A stretch of DNA of 64,000 bases from Pseudoxanthomonas spadix (GCF_003703395.1 NZ_RDQN01000005.1:124001-188000), one strand, 5' to 3'; positions 28,248 through 36,983 are shown, counted from the first letter of the stretch. Numbers and translations are program-made. Notes: generated from the sequence alone by a model not told the origin.

Positions 28248-28292
28248 CCCCCTCATCTGTCTTGCCGGCATCTTCGCAGGCGGGGGAGAAGG
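28248..28292. repeat. Interspersed repeat (CCCCCTCATCTG element), copy 1
   Basis: CCCCCTCATCTGTCTTGCC, then GGCATCTTC and GCGGGGGAGAAGG, lies just after glnE. A close relative is at 54830-54884 after hemC. Both sit in 3' gaps and have C-rich and G-rich arms that could pair, so this is a dispersed intergenic element. Confidence 0.75.
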
Positions 28293-28340
28293 AGCGAGCC
28301 CATGTGCTGCCGGCGCGTGGCAGGCAGATCAAGCCTGCTC

Positions 28341-29294
28341 CTATCCGATCGCCAGGCGTTGCCTGACCTGTTCGGCGATGCGTGCGGTCTCGCGCAGCGG
28401 TGTGACCGGAAAGGGCGCCAGGCCGTCGGCCAGCGCGTGGATGCGGCCGCGTTCGGCCAGGGCGGTGAGGAAGCGCTGCAGGCGGCCGCTGGCGCGCTGC
28501 GGGGCGTGCACGAACACCGGCGCGTCGGTGGCGCAGGCCTCGGACAGCATGTTGACCGAATCGGCGGTACACACGATGCGCTCGGCCCAGGCCAGCAGGC
28601 CGGGGTAGGGATTGACCCCATCACGTTCCTCGCACCACAGCAGGTGCGGGCCGTCGGCGTAGTGGCGGCGCAGCCGGGCCACCAGCTCGGCCTGGGTGCG
28701 TCGCGAGGCGCTGACCATCACCGTGCCGCCTTCGTTGCGTACGGCCGCATCGAGCGTGGCGAGGATGGTGTCGATGTCGGGCACACCCAGGCGCAGGTGC
28801 GCGCTGGGGCCGCCGACCAGCAGCGCAGTGCGCGGGCCGGGCAGGCGGCCCAGGTGCGAAAACCGGTGGCGCGCATCGGCCAGCCATGCCTCGTCCACCG
28901 GGTTCAGGCTGCCCAGCAGTGGCAGCACGTTGGGGCCACGCAGGCGGTCGTGGCTGGGCGCGATGACCAGGTCCCAGTGCAGCGTGGAGATGCGCGGATC
29001 GAGGATCTGGATCGCGCGCGCGCTGCCGGTGCGCAGCAACCGCGTGGCCAGCGCGGCCTGGCGCCCGCAGCCGATCGCCAGGGCCGGCGGCTGGGCCAGC
29101 GCCGCGTTGAAGCCAGGACCGAAGGCGTGCTCGCTGCCGGGCAGCAGGCGCGGCGCCAGCTGCTTCCACGGTGCGCGCGCCTGCAGCACCCAGTCGCGCG
29201 TGGGCAGGCCCAGGGCGCGGGCCAGCGCGGTGGCCTGGCGCACGTTGCCGGCATGCCCGTCGGTCAGGGTCCAGGTGTGCGCCGGGGAAGTCAT
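28341..29294 (-). CDS. Mitochondrial fission ELM1 family protein (DUF1022)
   Basis: A 317-residue protein of the ELM1/DUF1022 family, found in alpha- and gammaproteobacteria and related to a plant mitochondrial fission factor; the bacterial function is not known. Typical segments are [23 protein letters not shown] at the N-terminus, [44 protein letters not shown] and [27 protein letters not shown]. The last segments resemble a glycosyltransferase GT-B fold, so a sugar-nucleotide role is possible. The ATG at 29292-29294 ([10 protein letters not shown]) was chosen over a longer open frame. It converges on glnE. Confidence 0.82.
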   Translation of the reverse strand: MTSPAHTWTLTDGHAGNVRQATALARALGLPTRDWVLQARAPWKQLAPRLLPGSEHAFGPGFNAALAQPPALAIGCGRQAALATRLLRTGSARAIQILDPRISTLHWDLVIAPSHDRLRGPNVLPLLGSLNPVDEAWLADARHRFSHLGRLPGPRTALLVGGPSAHLRLGVPDIDTILATLDAAVRNEGGTVMVSASRRTQAELVARLRRHYADGPHLLWCEERDGVNPYPGLLAWAERIVCTADSVNMLSEACATDAPVFVHAPQRASGRLQRFLTALAERGRIHALADGLAPFPVTPLRETARIAEQVRQRLAIG

Positions 29295-29461
29295 GGGTGA
29301 TGACGAAACAGACAGGCTCGATGCGGGCGGGATTGTTCTGCAAAACAATCCGTTGCGGATCGCCTTGCTGTTGCAGCTGTGGCCACACCCTACACTGCCG
29401 CCCGGCGCGGCGTGAAGCCGCCGCACCGCGCGCCTTCGATCCTTCGTGCCGGAGTTGCCCG

Positions 29462-30052
29462 ATGTCCCAAAGCCTTGATGCTTCCGCGCTGGACCAGTTG
29501 TTCCGCAGTGCCCGCACGCACAACGCCTTCACCGACCAGCCGGTCACCGAGGCCGAGCTGCGCGCGCTGTACGCGCTGATGAAGTGGGGACCGACCGCGG
29601 CCAATGCCGCGCCGGCGCGCCTGGTGTTCGTCACCTCGCCCGAGGCCAAGGCCAGGCTGAAGCCGGCGCTGGCGGCCAACAACGTGGACAAGACCATGGC
29701 CGCACCAGTGACGGTGATCGTCGGCCACGACCTGGATTTCCATGAGCAGCTGCCCAGGCTGTTTCCGCACGCCGATGCCCGGGCCTGGTTCGATGGCCCG
29801 CAGCAAGGGCGGGTGGAAACGGCATTGCGCAACGGCAGCCTGCAGGGCGCCTACCTGATCCTGGCCGCACGCGCGCTGGGCCTGGATGCCGGCCCGATGT
29901 CCGGCTTCGACAACGCACTGGTGGACGCCGCGTTCTTTGCCGGGACTTCGATCAAGTCCAACTTCCTGGTCAACCTGGGCCATGGCGATCCTGCCGGCGT
30001 GTTTCCGCGTCTGCCACGGTTGTCCTTCGATGAGGCTGCGCGGATCGTCTGA
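29462..30052 (+). CDS. NADPH nitroreductase, RutE/HadB-like (malonic semialdehyde reductase family)
   Basis: A 196-residue FMN-dependent nitroreductase-fold enzyme. It matches the RutE subgroup in size and sequence: [41 protein letters not shown] (about residues 14-54), then [23 protein letters not shown] and [17 protein letters not shown]. RutE reduces malonic semialdehyde in uracil breakdown, but no rut genes are near, so general quinone or aldehyde reduction is equally possible. It is a single gene divergent from the ELM1-family gene. Confidence 0.87.
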   Translation: MSQSLDASALDQLFRSARTHNAFTDQPVTEAELRALYALMKWGPTAANAAPARLVFVTSPEAKARLKPALAANNVDKTMAAPVTVIVGHDLDFHEQLPRLFPHADARAWFDGPQQGRVETALRNGSLQGAYLILAARALGLDAGPMSGFDNALVDAAFFAGTSIKSNFLVNLGHGDPAGVFPRLPRLSFDEAARIV

Positions 30053-30191
30053 CGCGCAGTTGTTTGGCTTCACCTGACAGCAACGTCAATGCTGTTCCCT
30101 TCGCCGCCACACCACACTAGTACATTGGCACAAAAATAACGAAGCATGAGTAACACTCTCAACATCGCCACTCGATGTACAGGGGGTTGTC

Positions 30192-30635
30192 ATGCGTCAG
30201 ACGGAATTGCATTTGACCGACGAGGATCGCTTGGTCGTGGAGAAGATTCGCAGCAAAGGTCTGCATTACTCGCGAGAGGTCAATCGGGCGCACATTCTGT
30301 CCGCTTTGGACCGAGGCGTGCCAGAGGCCCAGATCATGGCGGTGCTGGGCGTGGGACGCACGGCCGTATGGCGCGCCCGTGCGGCGTACCTGCAAGGGGG
30401 TGTCCAGTCGGCGGTGTTCGACCTGGCGCGCTCGGGCCGACCTCGGCAGTACGACACCGACGCCGAGGCGCGGGTGACGGCACTGGCGTGTTCAGCGCCG
30501 CCAACGGGCCGCCAGCGCTGGACGATGGTAGAGCTCGAACGGGCCGCGCGCCGGGAACCCGGCTTGGGCAGCGTGAGTCGCGAAACCGTCCGGCGCATGC
30601 TAAAAAAAACGACCTCAAGCCCTGGCGCAGGCTGA
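30192..30635 (+). CDS. IS630 transposase, frame A (helix-turn-helix region)
   Basis: The 147-residue frame A holds the DNA-binding N-terminus of an IS630/Tc1-mariner-type transposase. It includes MRQTELHLTDEDRLVVEKI, a helix-turn-helix around VLGVGRTAVWRARAAYLQGG and the linker QRWTMVELERAARREPGLGSVSRETVRRMLKK. It has a stop after the A8 tract at 30602-30609. A -1 shift there moves into frame B and yields a 371-residue full transposase. The element therefore looks functional, with programmed frameshifting, rather than broken. Confidence 0.88.
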   Translation: MRQTELHLTDEDRLVVEKIRSKGLHYSREVNRAHILSALDRGVPEAQIMAVLGVGRTAVWRARAAYLQGGVQSAVFDLARSGRPRQYDTDAEARVTALACSAPPTGRQRWTMVELERAARREPGLGSVSRETVRRMLKKTTSSPGAG

Positions 30636-31306
30636 TGTGGTGCATCGGATCGCTCACCGAGGAATACCGCAGCCGCATGTACGCGTTGCTCGAGTTGTAT
30701 GCGCGGCCGTTGTCCAAAGCCGAGCCGGTCATCTGCATTGACGAAAAAAGCCTGCAGCTTCTCGGCCACAGCCGAGCACCGCTGCCCATGACCTCGTACA
30801 GCGCGGCCAAGCACGACTATGAGTACACGCGAAATGGTACGACCAACCTGTTCGTCGCTGTCGAGCCCAAGGCGGGAAAGCGAATCGTCAGCGTCACCGA
30901 CCATCGCGGCAAGGCCGACCTCGTCGCCTTCATCCAAGAGCTGCTTGTCGGCGCGTATTCCAAGGCGCGTCGGGTGCATCTGGTCCTGGACAACCTGAAC
31001 ACCCACTTCAAGAAATGCTTCGACGATGTGCTGGGTGAACCTGCCGCTGCCAAACTCCTGCGCCGGGTGGAGTTCCACCACACGCCCAAGCACGCGAGCT
31101 GGCTGAACATGGCCGAGATCGAGATCGGCATCCTCAGCCGTCAATGCCTGGATCGACGCGTGGCCAGCCAACAGGTACTGCGCCGAGAAGTCGATGCTTG
31201 GCAACAGGTGCGCAACGCCCAGCAGCGAACCATCGAATGGAAGTTCACTCGGCAGGATGCAGATCAGAAGCTCGGTCGGCATTACGTTTCGAAACTTTCG
31301 TGTTGA
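30602..31306 (+). CDS. IS630 transposase, frame B (DDE catalytic domain, by -1 frameshift)
   Basis: Frame B continues from the A8 slip site as KKNDLKPWRRLMWCIGSLTEEY and carries the DDE triad in ICIDEKS, LVLDNLNTH and LNMAEIEIG, the IS630 arrangement. It ends KLGRHYVSKLSC with the stop inside the right terminal repeat. There is no good independent start near the junction, so it is expected only as the fusion product. No truncation or internal stop is seen. Confidence 0.88.
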   Translation, partial: KKNDLKPWRRLMWCIGSLTEEYRSRMYALLELYARPLSKAEPVICIDEKSLQLLGHSRAPLPMTSYSAAKHDYEYTRNGTTNLFVAVEPKAGKRIVSVTDHRGKADLVAFIQELLVGAYSKARRVHLVLDNLNTHFKKCFDDVLGEPAAAKLLRRVEFHHTPKHASWLNMAEIEIGILSRQCLDRRVASQQVLRREVDAWQQVRNAQQRTIEWKFTRQDADQKLGRHYVSKLSC

Positions 31307-31312
31307 TGTACT

Positions 31313-31328
31313 AGGAGATCTTCGCATG
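31313..31328 (+). promoter_or_regulatory. yceI ribosome-binding site abutting the IS right end
   Basis: AGGAG at 31313-31317 lies 8 nt before the yceI ATG and begins within the duplicated TA. The IS therefore sits directly against the Shine-Dalgarno sequence and separates it from whatever promoter lay in 30053-30117. Confidence 0.85.
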
Positions 31329-31904
31329 CGCAAGTTCCTGCTCGCCGCCGCCCTGTCCGCCCTGGTCGCCCCGGCCTTGGCCGCCCCGACCACCTACACG
31401 CTCGACCCTGCCCACACCGACGTGATCGCCAGCTGGAGCCACTTCGGTTTTTCCAACCCCAGCGCGCACTTTGGTGATGTCGATGGCAGCCTGACCTACG
31501 ACCCGGCCAACGTGGCTGCTTCCAGCGTGGCCGTCACCCTGCCGCTGAGCGGCCTGGAAGCGTTCACCGACAAGTTCAACACCCATCTCAACAGCGCCGA
31601 CTTCTTTGATTCGGCCAAGTTTCCGACTGCCAGCTTCAAGAGCACCAAGGTCGAAGCAGCCGGCAAGGACAAGCTGAAGGTCACCGGCGATCTGACCATC
31701 AAGGGCATCACCAAGCCGGTGGTGCTGGATGTGACCTTGAACAAGGCCGCCGACCACCCGGTGAAGAAGACCGCCTCGATCGGTTTTGACGCCACCGCCA
31801 TGGTCAAGCGTTCGGATTTCGGCCTGGGCGCCTACGCGCCGATGGTCAGCGACGAGGTGAAGCTGACCATCACCACCGAAGCCGACGTGCCGAAGGCCAA
31901 GTGA
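31326..31904 (+). CDS. YceI-family periplasmic lipid/isoprenoid-binding protein
   Basis: A 192-residue exported lipocalin-like beta-barrel. The signal peptide MRKFLLAAALSALVAPALA is cut before APTTYTLDPAHTDV. The family pattern is DPAHTDVIASWSHFGFSNPSAHFGDVDG, LNSADFFDSAKFPTASFKST and GDLTIKGITKPVVLDVTL, with a C-terminal GFDATAMVKRSDFGLGAYAP. YceI proteins bind polyisoprenoid or lipid ligands such as octaprenyl chains; the exact role is not settled. The IS element has cut the 5' leader, so expression now depends on the IS or on read-through. Confidence 0.92.
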   Translation: MRKFLLAAALSALVAPALAAPTTYTLDPAHTDVIASWSHFGFSNPSAHFGDVDGSLTYDPANVAASSVAVTLPLSGLEAFTDKFNTHLNSADFFDSAKFPTASFKSTKVEAAGKDKLKVTGDLTIKGITKPVVLDVTLNKAADHPVKKTASIGFDATAMVKRSDFGLGAYAPMVSDEVKLTITTEADVPKAK

Positions 31905-31910
31905 TGTCGC

Positions 31911-31940
31911 GATGGGGCCGGTGATTGCATCGGCCCCATC
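31911..31940 (+). terminator. Hairpin after yceI
   Basis: GATGGGGCCG and CGGCCCCATC form a perfect 10-bp stem with a 10-nt loop 7 bp after the yceI stop. No T-tract follows, so its termination strength is uncertain. Confidence 0.6.
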
Positions 31941-31943
31941 TGC

Positions 31944-31986
31944 AAAACAGCAACGCCGCCGGGGGGTGATGCCGGCGGCGTTGCTG
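31944..31986 (-). terminator. Terminator of the Cys/Met PLP enzyme gene
   Basis: CAGCAACGCCGCCGG (31948-31962) and its exact complement (31972-31986) give a 15-bp stem with a 9-nt loop. On the minus strand it is followed by TTTT (31947-31944), which suits the PLP enzyme gene ending at 32028. Confidence 0.8.
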
Positions 31987-32027
31987 TGTGCGTCATCGCC
32001 GATGAATCGGCTCCCACATGACGGGCC

Positions 32028-33152
32028 TCAGGCCCTGGCCAGCGCCTGGGCGAAGTCGCCGATCAGGTCGTCGATGTGCTCCAGCCCGACCGAGACGCGC
32101 AGCAGGTTCTGTGGCGTCACCGGCGCCGGCCCTTCGACCGAGGCGCGATGTTCGACCAGCGATTCGCAGCCGCCCAGCGAGGTGGCATTGGTGAAGATCT
32201 GCAGCGCGCCGGCCACCGCCAGCGCCGCCTGCCGGCCACCATTGATCTGCACGCTGAGCATGCCGCCACCATCGCGCATCTGGCGCATGGCCAGCGCGTG
32301 GGCCGGATGCGAAGCAAGGCCGGGGTAGTGCACGGCCTGGACCTGCGGTTGCGCGCTGAGGAACTGGGCCAGCGCCCTGGCATTGGAACAATGCAACGCC
32401 ATGCGCGCCGGCAGTGAGCGACAGCCGCGCAGGGTCAGCCAGGCATTGAACGGAGCCATCACCGCACCGGTGATGTGCAGGCGATGAGCCACCGCGCGGT
32501 ACAGCGCATCCTCGCGCGCGAACGCCAGCGCACCGCCCAGCACGTCGCTGTGGCCGCCGAAGTACTTGGTGGTCGAATGCATGACGATGTCCGCGCCCAG
32601 CGCCAGCGGCTGCTGCAGCACCGGCGAGGCGAAGGTGTTGTCGGCCACCAGCAGCGCGCCCTGGGCGTGTGCCAACTCGGCCAGCGCGGCGATGTCGCAG
32701 ATCTTCAGCATCGGGTTGGAGGGAGTCTCTGCCCAGATCACGTCGACCCCGTTGGCGCAGGCGGCGCCGACCGCGGCCAGGTCGGTCAGGTCCATGCGCA
32801 GCACCTGCACGCCGCGCTCGGGCAGGAACTCGGCCGCCAGCAGGCGCAGCCCGGCGTAGCAGTCATCGGGGATGATCAGCCGCGCGCCGGGGCGCAGGGT
32901 GTCCAGCAGCGCGCTGATGGCGGCCATCCCCGAGGCGAAGGTGAGCGCCTGGGCGGCGCCTTCCAGCGCGGCCACCGCCGCCCGCAGGCGGTCGTTGGTC
33001 GGGTTGCCTTCGCGCTGGTATTCGTAGCCGGCGATGCGCTCGCCGGCCGGGCCGTGGCGGAAGGTGGTGGTCAGGTGGATCGGCGGGGTGACCGCGCCGG
33101 TTTCAGGGTCGTATTGGCCGCCGGCGTGGATGGCGAGGGTTTCAAGGCGCAT
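32028..33152 (-). CDS. Cystathionine gamma-synthase/lyase family PLP enzyme
   Basis: A 374-residue Cys/Met-metabolism PLP enzyme (fold type I). Family features are TLAIHAGGQYDPETGAVTPPIHLTTTF at the N-terminus, YEYQREGNPTNDRLRAAVAALEG, FASGMAAISALL, AETPSNPMLKICD, VADNTFASPVLQQPLALGADIVMHSTTKY with the PLP lysine at about residue 196, and SLGGCESLVEHRAS. It could be cystathionine gamma-synthase, gamma-lyase or a methionine gamma-lyase relative. The ATG at 33150-33152 follows the HAD gene by 4 bp, so the two are co-transcribed. Confidence 0.9.
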   Translation of the reverse strand: MRLETLAIHAGGQYDPETGAVTPPIHLTTTFRHGPAGERIAGYEYQREGNPTNDRLRAAVAALEGAAQALTFASGMAAISALLDTLRPGARLIIPDDCYAGLRLLAAEFLPERGVQVLRMDLTDLAAVGAACANGVDVIWAETPSNPMLKICDIAALAELAHAQGALLVADNTFASPVLQQPLALGADIVMHSTTKYFGGHSDVLGGALAFAREDALYRAVAHRLHITGAVMAPFNAWLTLRGCRSLPARMALHCSNARALAQFLSAQPQVQAVHYPGLASHPAHALAMRQMRDGGGMLSVQINGGRQAALAVAGALQIFTNATSLGGCESLVEHRASVEGPAPVTPQNLLRVSVGLEHIDDLIGDFAQALARA

Positions 33153-33156
33153 GGGG

Positions 33157-33798
33157 TCAGGTTCCGGTGAGGTGGTAGAAGTGCAGCACGCGGGCCAGGG
33201 TGGCCGCGTTGGAAAAGCCGATCGCATCCAGTCCGGCGGCGCGCGCGCCGCTGAGGTTCTCGTCGCGGTCGTCGATGAACAGCGTGTCGGCCGGCGCCAC
33301 GTCCAGCAGCGCCACGCAGCGCAGGTAGGCCTGCGCTGAAGGCTTGGCGATGCCGACATCGCCGGCGCCGACCACGCGCCCGGCAAACAGCGGAAACAGC
33401 GGCGGGCAGATGCGCTCCAGGTGCAGGGTCAGCAGCGGGCCGTTGTTGGTGAAGATCGCCACCTGGGTGCGCCGGGCCGCTTCGCCGGCCAGCGCAAGCA
33501 TGGCCGGTTCGGCCGACGTGGCCAGCGTGCGCGCAGCGATGCAGTCCTGCAGGGTCAGGCGCGCGCCCAGCCGGCGCGAGAGTTCATCGGCGTAGTCCTG
33601 CGGGGGCCACAGGCCGATGTCCGCTTCGTGTTCCAGCCCCGAGTCGAAAAGCGCGGCCTGCACCGCCGCCGGGCTGGTGCCGCTGCGCCGGGCCAGCTCG
33701 ACCAGGCGCACGCGGCGGTCGTAGCAGGCCAGCACGTCGTCCAGGTCGAACAGCACCAAGGCAGGTGGACGCCGGCGCGGCCGCGCGAGCCGGGTCAT
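33157..33798 (-). CDS. HAD-superfamily hydrolase
   Basis: A 213-residue haloacid-dehalogenase-type phosphatase. Motif I is LVLFDLDDVLACYD (nucleophile Asp in DLD), motif II IFTNNG, motif III around GIAKPSAQAYLRC and motif IV LFIDDRDENLSGARAAGLDAIGF. The cap is small and helical, as in subfamily IA enzymes. Two ATGs are possible (33798 and 33834); I chose the inner one because it lies closer to motif I. It heads a two-gene unit with the PLP enzyme; the substrate is unknown. Confidence 0.87.
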   Translation of the reverse strand: MTRLARPRRRPPALVLFDLDDVLACYDRRVRLVELARRSGTSPAAVQAALFDSGLEHEADIGLWPPQDYADELSRRLGARLTLQDCIAARTLATSAEPAMLALAGEAARRTQVAIFTNNGPLLTLHLERICPPLFPLFAGRVVGAGDVGIAKPSAQAYLRCVALLDVAPADTLFIDDRDENLSGARAAGLDAIGFSNAATLARVLHFYHLTGT

Positions 33799-33982
33799 GC
33801 GGGCAGGGCGCGGCGGGCGCGTGGGCAAGGGCACGTCATGGCAGTTCGGGGGTGGGGGAAGACCAGCGCTCGAGGATAGCCATTCCCCGCCGGTAGGTCG
33901 CCTGTGGCACGCGCGTGCTGGTGGGTTCGCGGCGGTTCTTGGGTTGCGGGTGGGCGGCGCTGCGGCCGCCGTGGACGGTCTG

Positions 33983-34047
33983 CCTACCCAGCAAGGCGGG
34001 ACCTACCCGCCGTGCATGGCGGCCTGGGGCGTGACGAAGGTTAGGTT
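33983..34047 (+). promoter_or_regulatory. CCTACCC direct repeat and -10-like hexamer upstream of TonB receptor 1
   Basis: CCTACCC occurs at 33983-33989 and again at 34002-34008, 19 bp apart start to start. After 33 further bases comes TAGGTT (34042-34047). The second TonB receptor gene has the same arrangement at 45499-45563, with 26 of 30 bases identical across the repeat block. Direct repeats at fixed distance from a -10 are the architecture of MalT-type activator sites, and a MalT-like regulator is encoded at 41041-43800. The rest of the 33799-34157 gap shows nothing else. Confidence 0.65.
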
Positions 34048-34157
34048 TGGGTGAACCGTTGGCCATGTCCACCCAGGACGCCGGTTCAGGGGATCCGGGC
34101 CACTACCTCGCCTCCATCTCACCGCTTGTTTGCTTCGCCTTGCCAGGAGTCCAGCTC

Positions 34158-36941
34158 ATGCGCAGTCGTCCCACCCGCCGTCCACTCGCTCTCGCCGTCG
34201 CCACCTCGCTGCGCCCTTCGTCGGCCGGGCTGCGCAGCCTGTCCTCGGTCCTGCTGCTGGCCACCGCCGCACAACTGGCCCAGGCTGGCGAGACCCCCGC
34301 CGCCGAAATCCCGCCCGCAGAGACGCCAGTCGCCGTCGCTCCGGCCGCCGAGGACCAGGCCAAGACCCTCGATGCGGTCTCGGTGATCTCCACCGGCACC
34401 CGCAAGGCCAACATGGCCGTGTCCGACAGCCCGGCGCCGATCCAGCTGGTCAGCGCCGAACTGCTCAGGAAATCCGCCGCGCCCGACCTGCAGAACGCGA
34501 TCGCCAACCAGGTTCCCTCCTACAACGCGTCCCAGGTCGGCGGCGACATGGCCAGCCAGACCCTGAACGCGGCCCTGCGTGGCCTGACCGCCAACCACAC
34601 CCTGATCCTGGTCAACGGCAAGCGCCGCCACGTCACCTCCAACTTCGGCGTGGCCGGCAACGGCGAAATGGCCACCGACCTGTCCTACATCCCGCAGTCG
34701 GCCATCGACCATGTCGAAGTGCTGACCGATGGCGCCGCGGCGCTGTACGGTTCGGACGCCATCGCCGGGGTGATCAACATCATCCTGAAGAAGGACGCCT
34801 CCGGCGGCGAACTGAACGCCGGCTACGCGGGCTATTCCGATGGCGGCGGCGGCACTGATTCCTGGGGCGCCAACCTCGGCCTGGGCAACGAAACCGGCTT
34901 CGTCAACATCAGCCTGGAGGTCGAGAACCGCAAGTCGGTCTACCGCTTCTCCAATCCCAGCTACGCCAACTGCCTGCTCGACATTGCCGCCTGCCAGGCG
35001 TATGCGACGGCTAACGGCCGCGGCGACCTGCTCAGCCGCATCGCCAACGACCAGGGCGCCATCCTCAACAGCCGCTTCCCGGCGCTCAACGGCTGGCTGA
35101 ACCCACCGCAGGTGCATCGCCAGGCGCTGTTGTTCAATTCCGGCTACAGCTTCGAGAACGGCATCGACTTCTACGCCGTCGGCAGCTATGGCAAGAAGAA
35201 AGCCCAGTCGGAAGAAAACTACCGGCGTCCTTCCCAGGATGGCGGCCACGACTTCAACGGCGACGGCGACGTCAGCGACCCCGGCGAGCACAAGTATCCG
35301 TATGGCTTCAATCCTTCCGAGGCCTCCGAGGAGGAGGACTACGAGCTGACCCTGGGCCTGAAGGGCGACCTCGCCGGCTGGGCGTGGGATGCATCCACGT
35401 CCTACGGCCGCAACGAAATGGACGTCTACACGCTGAACTCAATGAATTTCAGCCTGTGGAACGACTTTGGTGCATCGCCCGAGGACTTCTACGACGGCAC
35501 CTTCTACAGCACGCAGTGGACCACGGACCTGAGCGTGAGCAAGGACTTCGACGTCGGCCTGTCCACACCGCTGTTCTTCAACGCCGGCGTGGAGTACCGG
35601 CGTGATGAATACGGCATCGAACCGGGCGAGCCGGCCTCGTACTACGGCGCCGGCGCCTCGTCCTTCCCTGGCTACAACCCGCTGGGCACCGGTGACTATT
35701 CGCGTCACAACTACGCGGTGTTCGCCGATGTGGTGCTGAATCCGACCGAGAACTGGCTGGTGGACCTGGCCGGCCGCTATGAGGACTACAGCGACTTCGG
35801 CAGCAAGTCGGTCGGCAAGATCACCACCCGCTACGACTTCACCGACACCTTCGCCGTGCGCGGCACCTACAGCACCGGCTTCCGCGCGCCGAACATGGGC
35901 GAGAACTATTACTCGGCCATCCAGGTCAGTCCGGTCGGCGCCACCGCGACCCTGGCCGGGGCCACGGTCGGCAACGGCCTGAAGCCGGAAACCAGCGAAA
36001 ACATCTCCCTGGGACTGGTGTTCAACCCGATCCAGAACCTGACCATGACCCTGGACGCCTACCAGATCAAGATCGAGGACCGTACCTACATCGGCTCCTT
36101 CGCCTACTCCACCGCCCAGGCGGCCGACACGCTGACTGGCCGCACCACCGGCAGCTGGAACGCCGACCTGCCCGATCCGGCCGACACCGATGGCGACGGC
36201 GTCCCGGACGACAGCTACAACCAGATCCTCGGTGACGCGCTGGTGGCTGGTGGCTTCATCAGCGACCCGATGGATCCCAGCGCGCCGGGCGGCAGCTTCG
36301 ACCAGACCGCGCGCGCCAACATCAATATGAGCTTCTTCAGCAACGTGCTGGACACCAAGAGCACCGGCGTGGACCTGGTGACAAACTACATGAGCGAGTT
36401 CGCCTGGGGCTCGATCGACTGGCTGCTGGCGGCCAACTACAACGAGACCGAGGTCACCCGCGCCGGCCGCGCGCCGGGCTTCGAGACCATCCCGCTGTTC
36501 ACCGCCGCCAACGTCTCCGACATCGAGCACAACAGCCCCAAGTACCGCGTCAACCTGGCCGCCACCGTCAACTGGGACAAGTTCAGCCTGACCTTGCGCG
36601 AGTCCATCTACGGGCCGCAGTACACCGTGGCCAGCCTGAGCGGCTATGAGCAGTTTGCCGACCAGCTGGACACGGTCACCCTCGACGGCGGCGCCTATTA
36701 CAAGCAGGAGATCGGCACGATGGCGTTGACCGGCTTCGACCTGAGCTTCAAGCCCAATGACGCCTGGACCCTGGCCGTGGGTGGCGACAATATCTTCAAC
36801 GAATACCCGGACAAGATCCCCTCGCCGGTGTGGGATTACGACGTGGCCAACTACCAGAACGGCAACAACGAGTATCTGACCGGCAGCCCGGTCGGCTACT
36901 TCGGCGCCCGCTACTACGCCAAGCTGACCTACCGCTTCTGA
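34158..36941 (+). CDS. TonB-dependent outer membrane receptor 1
   Basis: A 927-residue TonB-dependent receptor that takes up a substrate through the outer membrane using ExbBD-TonB energy. After a long signal region (LRSLSSVLLLATAAQLAQAGE) and an Ala/Pro linker come the plug domain (DAVSVISTGTRKAN, then LILVNGKRRHVTSNFG, IDHVEVLTDGAAALYGSDAIAGVINIILKK) and a 22-strand barrel ending YFGARYYAKLTYRF. A Ca-binding-like DTDGDGVPDDS loop is at about residue 680. I chose the ATG at 34158 (RBS AGGAG at 34145) over an earlier frame start. It leads the amine oxidase gene cluster. Its substrate is unknown. Confidence 0.92.
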   Translation: MRSRPTRRPLALAVATSLRPSSAGLRSLSSVLLLATAAQLAQAGETPAAEIPPAETPVAVAPAAEDQAKTLDAVSVISTGTRKANMAVSDSPAPIQLVSAELLRKSAAPDLQNAIANQVPSYNASQVGGDMASQTLNAALRGLTANHTLILVNGKRRHVTSNFGVAGNGEMATDLSYIPQSAIDHVEVLTDGAAALYGSDAIAGVINIILKKDASGGELNAGYAGYSDGGGGTDSWGANLGLGNETGFVNISLEVENRKSVYRFSNPSYANCLLDIAACQAYATANGRGDLLSRIANDQGAILNSRFPALNGWLNPPQVHRQALLFNSGYSFENGIDFYAVGSYGKKKAQSEENYRRPSQDGGHDFNGDGDVSDPGEHKYPYGFNPSEASEEEDYELTLGLKGDLAGWAWDASTSYGRNEMDVYTLNSMNFSLWNDFGASPEDFYDGTFYSTQWTTDLSVSKDFDVGLSTPLFFNAGVEYRRDEYGIEPGEPASYYGAGASSFPGYNPLGTGDYSRHNYAVFADVVLNPTENWLVDLAGRYEDYSDFGSKSVGKITTRYDFTDTFAVRGTYSTGFRAPNMGENYYSAIQVSPVGATATLAGATVGNGLKPETSENISLGLVFNPIQNLTMTLDAYQIKIEDRTYIGSFAYSTAQAADTLTGRTTGSWNADLPDPADTDGDGVPDDSYNQILGDALVAGGFISDPMDPSAPGGSFDQTARANINMSFFSNVLDTKSTGVDLVTNYMSEFAWGSIDWLLAANYNETEVTRAGRAPGFETIPLFTAANVSDIEHNSPKYRVNLAATVNWDKFSLTLRESIYGPQYTVASLSGYEQFADQLDTVTLDGGAYYKQEIGTMALTGFDLSFKPNDAWTLAVGGDNIFNEYPDKIPSPVWDYDVANYQNGNNEYLTGSPVGYFGARYYAKLTYRF

Positions 36942-36949
36942 TCGATCCG

Positions 36950-36983
36950 GCGCCGGCTCGCGGGCCGCGCCGGCGCGCTTTCC
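36950..36983 (+). terminator. Attenuator-like hairpin after TonB receptor 1
   Basis: GCGCCGGC (36950-36957) pairs with GCCGGCGC (36969-36976) around an 11-nt loop, followed by GCTTTCC. It lies in the 141-bp gap before the amine oxidase gene and could lower expression of the downstream enzymes relative to the receptor. Confidence 0.45.

Larger units (their letters stand above)
30120..31311 (+). mobile_element. IS630-family insertion sequence, complete, TA target duplication
   Basis: The element is 1192 bp. The left end GTACATTGGCAC and the right end (reverse complement GTACATCAACAC) form imperfect inverted repeats that continue over about 26 bp. It is flanked by C-TA (30117-30119) and TA-G (31312-31314), so the target was CTAG with a TA duplication, as is usual for IS630. 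It carries two overlapping frames joined at an A8 tract. Its base composition is less GC-rich than its neighbours, consistent with recent arrival. Confidence 0.93.

Noticed and set aside
25176-28271. A 1031-codon minus-strand open frame opposite glnE
   Set aside because: It is a high-GC antisense shadow. The plus strand encodes a full-length GlnE with both nucleotidyltransferase motifs.
30192-31306. Broken transposase pseudogene
   Set aside because: The frame change coincides with an A8 slippery tract in the -1 direction and the DDE domain is intact, so programmed frameshifting is the simpler reading.
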